A stretch of DNA of 64,000 nt, from the NCBI RefSeq assembly GCF_014356525.2, contig NC_052505.1, positions 15,248,635 to 15,312,634 on the forward strand, in the 5' to 3' direction. Positions within the stretch are counted from its first letter, which is position 1. Each line of letters starts with the position of its first letter. Position numbers and translations under genes: made by a program. Origin of the DNA: Nilaparvata lugens (Eukaryota; Arthropoda; Insecta; Hemiptera; Delphacidae). Shown here piece by piece: positions 54,605-64,000 of the stretch. The notes below the pieces were generated by a model that worked only from the letters and a program-made list of their open reading frames with translations, made no database searches and had not been told where the DNA came from.

Positions 54605-55160
54605 CATATAGCTTCTGATATAGCTCTGAAATATTTTTTCCAGCTCAACGACACAGCTCGTTACATTATTGTCACCGTCATCTAAATCATTGATTGTTAT
54701 TTATCTGAGACTAGCAGGTAGCCCGTGCTTCGCAAGGGTCTAATTAGCAACTTCACAAACTGAAAACTTGACATACTGAAATCTTGAATAATTTTTAAAT
54801 AGGCCAGTAACCTGCTTCTGATACAGCTCTGAAATATTCATTTCAGCTCAACGACACAGTTCGTTACATTATTGTCATCGTCATCTAAATCACTGATTGT
54901 TATTTATATGAGACTAGCAGGTAGCCCGTGCCCCGCAAGCGTCTAATTAGCAACTTCACAAACTGAAAACTTGACATACTGAAATCTTGAAGAATTTCAA
55001 AAAGGCCTATAACCATCCTCGGTAAATTAAGAATCTATAGGCCTATGCAAAATTTCAAGTCTATCAGTCCAGTAGTTTAGACGTGATGATACGTCATTCA
55101 TGAATTCCTATCACGTGCGTGTAAAAGCAAACTCTTTCCTTAATTATAAATTATAGATGA
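54605..55160 (-). repeat. Helitron-like element with a ~200-bp tandem duplication of its 3' end
   Basis: The segment 'cttctgata.agctctgaaat', 'cagctcaacgacacag', 'gagactagcaggtagcccgt', 'ctgaaaacttgacatactga' occurs at 54610-54805 and again at 54815-55000. On the minus strand it ends ...cacgggctacctgCTAGT, a Helitron-type terminus, and starts near 55160 ('aattaaggaaagagtttgc'). Confidence 0.6.
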
Positions 55161-55447
55161 ATCTTAGCGTGCCTCATAACATTCAGGTTTACTTTGAAAG
55201 CAACTTCATTTCATTTTTTGTCTCAGTAGACTACGTTTTGCTGTTGGTTGTACGAGTACGTACAACGTACGTACGTTGTACGAGAATTTATTGCTAATGT
55301 GTTTGGAATTACATTATAGTGCTTTTAGAATATTAAGTTTGTTTTTTGGTCCTGCAAAATTATTTCTTTAATATGTGAATATTTCCTATTTTAGTGATAA
55401 ATAATGTGAAATATTTCTTCTATGATTGGTTTTGAAGCATATAAATT
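55161..55447. other. Spacer
   Basis: Contains a short palindromic 'gtacgtacaacgtacgtacgttgtac' region around 55253-55280 (near-perfect inverted repeat). Otherwise AT-rich. Confidence 0.5.
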
Positions 55448-56540
55448 TAACTAGTAGTTCTGTGAACAGTAGACCTCACGCAGTATTCTCATCCACAAAT
55501 ACCTGATTGAAACTATAGGCCTTATGGAAATACAGCAATATACTGGCTTCTCCACACATCTGTGTAATCACTTGTCAGCTGATTTATGAGGAATAATAAT
55601 TCTATAGTCTGATTTTTACTCTAATATTGGCATACGAAGGAGGCTCCTTTTTCCTTTTATATTATCCTTGAAATGCAAAATTTCCAAAAACCTTGTATAT
55701 ACGTCGACGCGCAATTAAAAAAGGAACATACCTGTCAAATTTCATAAAAATCTATTACCGCGTTTCGCCGTAAATGCGCAACATATAAACATTAAAATAT
55801 TAAGAGAAATGCTAAACTGGACTAAGTTGAATCTTAGACCTCTCTTAGCTCGGTCAAAAATCTACGTTGTAAAAATAATTTATTAAGGACTGAAAAATGT
55901 TGTGAAGTGAACAACTACTAGTAGTTCTGTGAACAGTAGACCTCGCGCTCAGTAAGTTACATTGACCTGTTGTTATGTTTTCTCAAAAATTAATAAATAA
56001 TTTATCAATTCAAAATGTCTAGAAAAAATCCTAAATAAATATAGAGCTTTCTGTCCTATCGTACCGTGACGTGTCGTCCCGGAATGTGAGTGTGAGCGCT
56101 GTTATCAGGTCTGGCTGCAACTGTCTACAACGTTGATGGAAAGATACAATTTTCAAGATGTTCGATGTTTTTGAACGGGTAGTATTATAGTCAACTGCCT
56201 ACTAACGTTGATGGAAAGATAAATTTTCAAGATGTTCGATGTTTTTGATTTATGATGAATAATTCTACAGTCTGATTTTTACGGTAATATTGGCGTATGA
56301 AGGAGGCTCCTTTTTCCTTTTATATTATCCTTGAAATGCAAAATTTCCAAAAACCTTGTATATACGTCGACGCGCAATTTAAAAAGGAACATACCTGTCA
56401 AATTTCATGAAAATCTATTACCGCGTTTCGTCGTAAATGCGCAACATAAAAACATATAAACATTTAAATATAAAGAGAAATGCCAAACCGTCGACTTGAA
56501 TCTTAGACCTCACTTCGCTCGGTCAAAAATCTACGTTGTA
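55448..56540 (-). repeat. Nested block of repeat family Y and its partner repeat, duplicated
   Basis: Two inverted family Y copies (55610-55860 and 56265-56525; 'gcgtatgaaggaggctcctt', 'atatacgtcgacgcgcaatt', 'cgctcggtcaaaaatctacg') flank an inverted copy of the repeat at 59262-59608 ('ctcgcgctcagtaagttaca', 'cgacgtgtcgtcccgg' type). A ~60-bp segment 'caacgttgatggaaagat' is itself doubled (56130-56245). Confidence 0.65.
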
Positions 56541-57352
56541 AAAATAATTAAGGACTGAAAATTTTGTGAAGTGAACAACTACAAGACAATTTATTTCGGA
56601 CTATGTGTACCTTATCCAAATTTGGGAGAGTTCAGTGACCTTATTTTTTTCCCCATATCATTTTGATGATTTACTTATTGTATCAATCAATAAAGAATAA
56701 ATAAAGTGGAAGCTGTGAAACTTCTCGTATTTACAAGTATCATAAAACGGTAGTAGTAAACTTCTTGAAATTACCGTATGATAATACTGTATTTTGTATG
56801 TGTCTTTAGGGAGACAATGAAACTGTTCAGCAAGATCAATAAAATGAGGCTTGCCTAACAATGCCCAGCCACAGAATGGTTGATTTTCCTGGCGAAAGTG
56901 TGCTAAATTGCCTAACATGGAAAATCAATTTATCCTGTGGATTTCCAAAGGTCATCCTGGTTTGTACACTATTGAGCGTACGCTGAATTTAGCTTGAAGT
57001 TTATTGGAATTTGACAAGGTCATAGACGACAGAAACTGAAATAGAACGAATCATTCTAGTTCAATTTCATTCCTTTTAGTCCACAAAAGTTAATTCCTAG
57101 ATGAAGCAAACAACTCAACAGATGAAAAGATTACAAATAATACAGTATGTAGGAAGATATTTTATATTTTTGACCACATGTAATCTACTATCAATTAACT
57201 CCGTAATATAAAGTCTGAGATTCACCAGAGATAAGGGAAGATCTATTATTATGTTTACTCTATGGTTTCACCTTTAAAAAGCCTACTTTATAAAGGATTT
57301 CTACATGAAAAGTAAATTTATTCAGTACCTTCTTTAATAAATTATTTATTCA
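56541..57352. other. Retroelement tail, then nothing identified
   Basis: 56545-56705 has the 'gggagagttcagtgacctta...aataaagaataaataaag' tail. An 86-codon minus ORF at 56658-56918 overlaps the tail and resembles nothing known to me. Confidence 0.35.
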
Positions 57353-58030
57353 ATATCGGGGACCGAGCTTCGCTCTGGAGTACAAAAGCATAAAAAAATT
57401 ATTACGAAACAAGAGATTATAATAACATTCATAGTTTATACAGAAATGTTCTATCTAATCACAGTGAATTGAGATTAATTCCCAGAGGAATGCAAAAATT
57501 TCCCTCACAAAGGCCCGGTTGCACAAAAGCCGGTTAAATTTTAATCCTGATTGATTTGACGTGAACCAAATCAGAGAAGACCATTTCAAAAAGATGGATC
57601 TTCTGAAATTAATCAGGATTGGAAATAACCCAGCTTTTTTGCAACCGGCACTAAGTACCTGATTGAATGATTACAAAAGTTCAACAGCTGAGTCATAATT
57701 TTGACACAGTCCCACACATTTGAACTCGCTCACTCACTTCCATCATCAACAGACGACAAAATAATTATTATCAGCTCTTTTTCCAAGGATGAATAATAAT
57801 TATCCTTTCAATGTCCTTCAGCGAGTTTTCCCAGGGATGAGACCTAGTGCAACTTTATAACTTTCATATTATAAACCTACTATGTTCTGAATTTCGTGAG
57901 AATCGTTAGAGCAATTTTCGAGATACGGTGAAATACAAACATCTAAACATCTAAACATCCAAACATATAAACATCCAAACATATAAACATCCAAACATAT
58001 AAACAGAAATTGCTCGTTTAATAGTATAGG
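57353..58030 (+). repeat. Repeat family X copy with the same nested palindrome
   Basis: Starts tatcggggaccgagcttcgc; the palindromic insert ('ggttgcacaaaagccggtta' / 'agcttttttgcaaccggcac') lies at about 57510-57650. Ends with a short tandem 'aacatccaaacatataaac' array (57955-58008) and 'agaaattgctcgtttaatag'. Same layout as 23183-23810. Confidence 0.7.
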
Positions 58031-58785
58031 ATTTTTTCGAATTCTCACCTTCCTGGTTTTAAGCAGTTAACATTATACTTTAATTAGAATTATTGTGTTG
58101 GATTGCAAAAGAATCCTCTAGAACGTTCATTGAAGCCTGACTCTAATAATTGAATAATTTTCGCATAAATTGTCACTCGTTCTATTTTGCCAATTTTTAC
58201 GTAATTATATTAATCAATAAATAACTTACTTTCAAAATAAATTGCTTCACGTAGAGGGCGTAAATACTGTACTTTGATATTGATCCGAATCCTTATCACA
58301 TCAAATTTTATGTGACTATTATTTTAAGTCTCTCTAGAGAGGAACTGATTACTGTACATTAAATGTGGGTGTGTAAAAGAAGAATGGCTCTCGCCTACAG
58401 AATAATGTTGGAGTAATAATTAGACCGTATTAGTTGAAGTAGACGCTGAATAAAATTACTATGTAGGCACAGTAATTCAACATGACAGCAGATACTGAAT
58501 TGTTTGCTGGATTTAATGTACTGTGATATCTTTGATAATGTGCTGCCTTCAACTCATGAGCGGAAGACTGATAGCTAATGTTTCAAAATACAGTGCAGTA
58601 CTAAAAACAAACTCTGCTTATCACATTTGCGTAATAGACTACTAACTTGGAGTAGTGTTCTCAAAACAAAAACTGTTGTTTATTCCTTATCTGAATGTCA
58701 CCTCTTTGTATTGGGAATAAATGAAATCATTATCACTATTATCAATTTATTTATCATTATTCATTCACTGAACAAACACTATAAT
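58031..58785. other. AT-rich spacer, nothing identified
   Basis: No ORF or repeat recognised. Confidence 0.4.
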
Positions 58786-59608
58786 CTATAATGTAATAAA
58801 GGAGAGAATTGGCATATACACGTAAGGGATAGGAAATACAGGAATGACGCCTCATCAAGTTTGAACTACTGGACTGATTAACTTGAAATTTTCCATATAG
58901 ATTCTTAATTGGCCGAGGATTGTAATAGGCCTTTATTAAATTCTTCAAGATTTCAGTAAGTCAAGTTTTTGACCGAGCGAAGTGAGGTCTAAGATTCAAG
59001 TCGACGGTTTCTCTTAATGTTTAAATGTTTTAATGTTTACATGTTGCGCATTTACGGCGAAACGCGGTAATAGATTTTCATGAAATTTGACAGGTATGTT
59101 CCTTTTTAAATTGTGCGTCGACGTATATAAAAGGTTTTTGGAAATTTTGCATTTCAAGGATAATATAAAAGGAAAAAGGAGCCTCCTTCATACGCCAATA
59201 TTGGAGTAAAAATCAGACTATAGAATTATTCATCATAAATTAGCTGTCTAGTGGACTATAATACTACCCGTTCAAAAACATCGAACATCTTGAAAATGTA
59301 TCTTCCCATCAACGTTAGTAGACAGTTCACTATAATACTACCCGTTCAAAAACATCGAACACATCTTGAAAATGTATCTTTCCATCAACGTTGTAGATAG
59401 TTGAAGCCAGACCTGATAACAGCGCTCACACTCACATTCTGGGACGACACGTCACGGTACGATATAGGACAGAAAGTTCTATGTTTATTTAGGTTTTTTC
59501 TAGACATTTTAAATTGATAAATTTTTTTATTAATTTTTGAGAAAACATAACAACAGGTCAATGTAACTTACTGAGCGCGAGGTCTCCTGTTCAAAGAACT
59601 ACTAGTTA
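58786..59608 (+). repeat. Composite of Helitron-like 5' piece, family Y and partner repeat
   Basis: Begins TCTATAATGTAATAAAGGAG (Helitron-like 5' end, as at 46205). Then comes family Y in + orientation (58972-59215, 'gaccgagcgaagtgaggtct'), then the repeat 'cccgttcaaaaacatcgaac' duplicated (59268-59300 and 59340-59370), ending 'aagaactaCTAG' followed by T at about 59603. The inverse arrangement occurs at 55448-56540. Confidence 0.55.
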
Positions 59609-60004
59609 ATTAGATTCTTGCGGAGCAAAGGGTTAGGGTTAGAGTTAGTTTAGGGTTATCTTCTAGTCATAATATAATTATGGCCATGGTACAATAATAC
59701 TTCACATTATAAAATTCCATTCGAAGGGAACTAGAATGGTTTTCTCTACTTGGTTAGGCCCATCACGTGGGTTTGGGTAGTTAAGAAATTCATTCATTTG
59801 CAGTCATTAGGGATCAAGTTATCTACAATAATAGATAACTTCTTTCTGTTTTCTCAATCAAGTTTATCTTGATTTTTAATATCAAGCTCTTATTTCTAAA
59901 ACAGTTTTTTTCCTCTAAGCAACTATTTTCTGTTTTCTTCATCTAGTTTTGTTTTGCTTTTAATTTTAAGTTCTTAATAATATTATTTCAAATTCAATTT
60001 TATT

Positions 60005-60796
60005 AAGCCAAAACACTTTACAACTGGCCATGTCAACAGGTATTGAAAAAAAAACATGAAATAAATAAATAAAATAACAGAAGCTTACAAAAATATTGCA
60101 CGTCACATAAATTATAACATTCTTCTACACTTTACATACAAAAATAACAACTGTAATTTTACTGTATAACACCCTATCATTTAAAAACTCTTCAACACTA
60201 TAATATTCCTTGTCAACCAGAAATGCATACAAATCTCTCCTAAAATTAGGCCTACTCGACTTTGACAAATTTGTAGGCAGCTTGCTGAAAAGTTGCAAGC
60301 CATAAACAATCGGACTCTTATCTGAAAATTTTAATCTATGATGTTCAATGAATGGATTTCTACTGCCACGTGTAAAATATTTATGAACATCTGAATTCTG
60401 TTTTAAGGTACCAATTCTATCTGCAGTGAAAAGTAGGACGCGATAGATATAAATGGATGGTAGAGTGAGCAGCCTAAGATCTCTAAAAGTGCTTCTGCAT
60501 GGATGATTATTTTCTAAATTTGCTAAAAATCTTACTGCCCGCTTTTGCAGAACAAATAATAATCTCTGGATGTTTTTTATACTTGTTGCACCCCAAAGCT
60601 CAACACAATACACCAAATGAGTATTAATAAGCGAGAAGTAAACACTTAGCTATACTACTGTTTACAAGTCTTGCAATATATCTTAATACAAAAATGCCTT
60701 TGCTCATTTTATTAGCCACCTTATCAACATGCTCGTTCCAAGATAATTTGTCATCCACTGTCAAACCAAGCAATTTCTAAATCATTTGTGTCATAT
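60005..60796 (-). pseudogene. Non-LTR reverse transcriptase C-terminal part (CR1/Jockey-like)
   Basis: The longest open part is 60125-60616 (163 codons): VYCVELWGATSIKNIQRLLF, VLQKRAVRFLANLENNHPCR, LTLPSIYIYRVLLFTADRI and LKFSDKSPIVYGLQLFSKLP, then RRDLYAFLVDKEYYSVEEFL. The upstream segment to ~60780 continues, after a frame break, with the thumb-like DDKLSWNEHVDKVANKMSKG. These are standard features of the C-terminal third of ORF2 proteins. It is truncated at 60796 by the MITE-2 insertion. Confidence 0.8.
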
Positions 60797-61071
60797 CATA
60801 GAGAAACAATAGCGTAAGTAGATATCCCATAGTATAGGGCGTTTCTGTTGCAACTTTTACTGTTATCTCAAGCCGATTACTGTCGATTATTGTCGAATTT
60901 TACTGTTTTGTTGGGGTGAGAGTGTATGAATGGCACAATATGAGAGACTACCAGTGTCACACAGCTTTACGGGAAAGAATTACATGAACTATCGGCTTGA
61001 GATAACAGTAAAAGTTGCGACATAAACGCCCTATACCATGGGATATCTACTTATGCTATCTTTTCTCTATG
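60797..61071. mobile_element. MITE-2 copy E, 7-bp TSD (6/7)
   Basis: catagagaaacaatagcgta ... tatcttttctctatg, with gtcatat at 60790-60796 and gtcatac at 61072-61078. Inserted at the edge of the reverse transcriptase fragment. Confidence 0.88.
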
Positions 61072-61560
61072 GTCATACTTTTTGTGTAAATGAGGTTTGT
61101 TTTGGCGTTTAGCTGTAAACCTCCTCGCGTTGTACTTTTTTCATGTAATGTATTCTCAATAGATAAATAATCAATAAAAATAAATTATAAATCATGGATT
61201 GATGAGAGTAGACAAATGAGGAATAAGTACATGAAAATGAACCAATAGAAATAAAACTACTGATACTTGAGTTGAAAGCAGATGGAGAAAGAAAAGAATG
61301 TCGTTCATGATGCTGGAATATTTTCCTTGCCCATTAAAATGATACAGACAGGGCAGACCATTATATGCAAATGTCTCAATTGCTGGTGGCATTATCTGAA
61401 TGGTAAGCGTACTCTTCAGCGGCAGGGCTTGTCATGGAAATGAATTATTCTACCATAGAAGGCTGCCTCACCTTTCTCATTTTTTTCATTTTCCTCGTCT
61501 GTTGAAACTTGACACGTCACGCTCGTGTTCTTTAATGCTTGCTCCATTATTTAAAAACTG
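61072..61560. other. Spacer, nothing identified
   Basis: AT-rich; no ORF with recognisable content. Confidence 0.4.
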
Positions 61561-62760
61561 AACTGCTTGTCGGGTATATTATGTAAACTGGTGAATTCAG
61601 TATAATAATATTCACAATGATATTATCTGAATAATTTTGATAACGATGTATCAAACTTTCAATGATTGCTTTATTATTCCAAAACTTGTCTTGACAAGTA
61701 TATACTGTATACTGGTTAATTCAGTATAATAATATTCGTAATGATATTTGTATAATTTATAACAATGAATTGAATAGTATACTAGCGAATTCAGTATAAT
61801 AATATTTACAATTATATCTGAATAATTTATAACAATGATTTAAAGAGGATTTAACAAACTTCAATTAAAGAGGTGAAAATGTAGAGAAATCAGTAGACAG
61901 TATTAAAACCTGATAAAATAAATTCAGATTATCCATTCGTGTATCTGTAGCACATCGCATTCAATGAAATTCCATATTTTTAGGTTGCAATACTGGTGAA
62001 TTCAGTATAAATATCGGTGCACCGAGCTTCGCTGGTTATTTCCATTATAAACTGAACACAATTCTCTAGAATGATCGTGTTTATATTTCACAGTTGGTAT
62101 AATATTATGTCATCTTATGAATTTCGGGGATGCGATATTTTGATTTTTCACATACTCACTCGCTCACTCACTTTTTTACTATCCACAGCTGTTTCAGCCA
62201 AGGATGAAAATTATCCTTTTAATGTCGTTCAGCGAGTTTTCCCAAGGATGCAATCGAATTGTTATATCATAAACCTAGTATGTTCCAAATTTTGTGTAAA
62301 TCGTTAGAGCCGTTTTCGAGATCCGTTAAACATAAAAATACATATATACAGAAATTGCTCGCTTAATATAATAGGATACAATGATAGTTGAGTATTTTAT
62401 AACTATGTATAATACTTGAACTAAAGAGGACTAAAAGGTGAAAAATGTAGAGAAATCAGTAGGCAGTATTAAAAGCTGTTGAACTAATATCAGATTATTC
62501 ATGTATTTGTAGCACATCGTATTCAAAGAAATTTCATATTTTTAGGTTGCAACACTGATGAATTCAGTATAATATTATTTACAATGATATTTGAATATTT
62601 TATAACGATGTATTATACTTGAATTAAAAAGGATTAAAAGGTGAAAAATGTAGAGATATCAGTATAAAAACCTGATCAACAAATTATAGATTATTCATTG
62701 TATCTTGTAATACATCGTATGTCCAGATACATTCCATATTTTTAGGTTACATGATTGTTG
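61561..62760. repeat. Diverged tandem repeat, interrupted by family X
   Basis: 'tggtgaattcagtataataa', 'caatgatatttgaataattt', 'aggtgaaaaatgtagagaaa' and 'catatttttaggttgcaa' recur in order several times. The array is split by the family X copy at 62009-62374. Confidence 0.65.
62009..62374 (+). repeat. Repeat family X, short copy
   Basis: Starts atatcggtgcaccgagcttc and ends 'cagaaattgctcgcttaata'. It lacks the nested palindrome of the 23183 and 57353 copies. Host sequence continues on both sides. Confidence 0.65.
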
Positions 62761-64000
62761 AAAACATCAATCAATAATTTTATTCAATTCAACACAAAAT
62801 ACATAAATCACAAAATAATTAGTGAATGTATCATCAGAGACAAATAATCAAGGTATCTTTACTCTATGGTACAATGTACTTGTATTCATGTTACGCATAA
62901 TTTGTATCAACTCCCAATTGCAATTTGTTGCTTATAGCATCTACTGTGAGGGCCATATTCGTTTTCTTTATTGGATTTCCATGCTTCAAAAATCGGGACA
63001 GAACTCCTAATGCTCGCGGTATTGAAATTGAATACTTGGCAAAACTTCATTATCATCCTTCTCTTTTCTCTCTATTCTCCTTCTTCTTTTCCTTACAAAA
63101 TAAGTTTCTTCATATGAGCTGCCTGTTCACATCTCTCATCAGTTCTCTAAAACAACCCTCTCTGAAACATTCTGCAAATCACAGTTTCAGAACTGAACAC
63201 AGTTGAACGTTCCAAGTCATTGTAGGCGAGAAGTTTTGCCGATTTGCATAAATATACGAACCGGAGATACTGTATGAATATTTTAGACTATAAGTAATTA
63301 AGTAGTCTGTCAAATTGCATGTAGCAAGATGCAAGATGAATAATTTGGTTGACTCCAGTTGTGAACTTTGATATACTTGAATTCATCATACAATTTATCT
63401 CTAATACTGTTGTGTAGGCCGAAAAGCATTGGTTCCATTGAGTGATGAATTCTACAAAAAATTAAACTTGGAAACTCTTTAAAAAATGTTTGATGGTTTT
63501 TTACATTATAATGTTTGTTTCACTTTTGAATCGAATTGTATTATTCTTATAATATACATATGAAAGTAGGATGATAATAACTTTTCTTGTTCTGTATTTG
63601 GATGACATGTTGGTTTTTTGGTACAAATAAATGTTTTTTTTTTGAAGCTCGACTAGTTTCAAAACGTCAAAAACTGTTTCATTTGAAGGAATAAGTAAAA
63701 TATTTGGGAATGAGTAAAATTTTAGTTTCGTTTCTCTGCTTCTATTATCAGCTTCTACCAAAACTGGAACCGTTAACATTGAAATGAAAATGAAAAAAAT
63801 CTCTATTAGGCAGAGTTAGGACTCCGCCTAACTCTGAATGGAACATTCAATCCATCTATAATTATTTTTACTAAAAAATTCATATTTGATATGTAAATAT
63901 CTACATACACAGTATGTATCATTACACAGTTGGTTTGGATTCCTTGCTCCTCATGCATTATTTACAAGTTATCCTCCGTTGTATTTCACTTGTCAATTGA
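62761..64000. other. No gene identified
   Basis: AT-rich with short ORFs on both strands, none resembling a PDZ exon or a known family. The downstream exon expected after 19652 and 45019 was not found here, so it probably lies beyond the window. Confidence 0.4.

Noticed and set aside
62761..64000. Search for the next PDZ exon of the host gene
   Set aside because: No acceptor-flanked open frame with PDZ motifs (GLGL, GD.IL.VNG) was found on the + strand.

Overview
This is a eukaryotic, AT-rich, repeat-dominated window with GT-AG introns, most likely from a hemipteran insect. A planthopper such as Nilaparvata is my best guess, from the look of the repeats; this is inference and no species marker was tested. 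There is one host gene, on the + strand, and most of the rest is transposable-element (TE) sequence.

HOST GENE. Six consecutive coding exons (6351-7299, 9749-9853, 11310-11435, 15845-16006, 17556-17753, 19562-19652) join in a continuous frame of about 543 residues. They encode the middle of a multi-PDZ scaffold of the MPDZ(MUPP1)/PATJ(INADL) family: a long acidic/serine-rich linker, one complete PDZ domain split over three exons, then a proline-rich and an acidic linker. The frame is open at both ends, so the start and the remaining PDZ domains lie outside the window or were not recognised. About 25 kb downstream, a CpG/GC-rich island (about 44616-44976) precedes a short first coding exon (44977-45019, good Kozak context, in-frame upstream stop, GT donor). 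It ends in the same phase as exon 19562-19652. I read it as an internal alternative promoter for a short isoform carrying only the C-terminal PDZ domains.

REPEATS 1-45 kb. There is a TA-flanked MITE family (MITE-1) and a long-TIR MITE family (MITE-2) whose five copies all have 7-bp target-site duplications (TSDs). Other elements are a TTAA-flanked 615-bp foldback inside a minisatellite, foldbacks with hammerhead-ribozyme-like cores, a 3.0-kb hAT element with a perfect 8-bp TSD, a deleted mariner, a tRNA-derived SINE with a 13-bp TSD, and a head-to-head Penelope-like pair with a GIY-YIG endonuclease. Further along are Helitron-like elements, a deleted PIF/Harbinger with MADF and transposase remnants, a retroelement insertion with 275-bp monomers, and large CT and TG microsatellites.

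REPEATS 45-64 kb. A minisatellite abuts the donor of the alternative first exon. A compact, apparently intact 3.06-kb non-LTR retrotransposon (46671-49726, minus strand, 963-aa endonuclease/reverse transcriptase ORF, 12-bp TSD) is inserted inside a MITE-1 copy. Several truncated reverse transcriptase C-termini and more nonautonomous repeats follow. No rRNA, functional tRNA, CRISPR or bacterial-type gene was seen.
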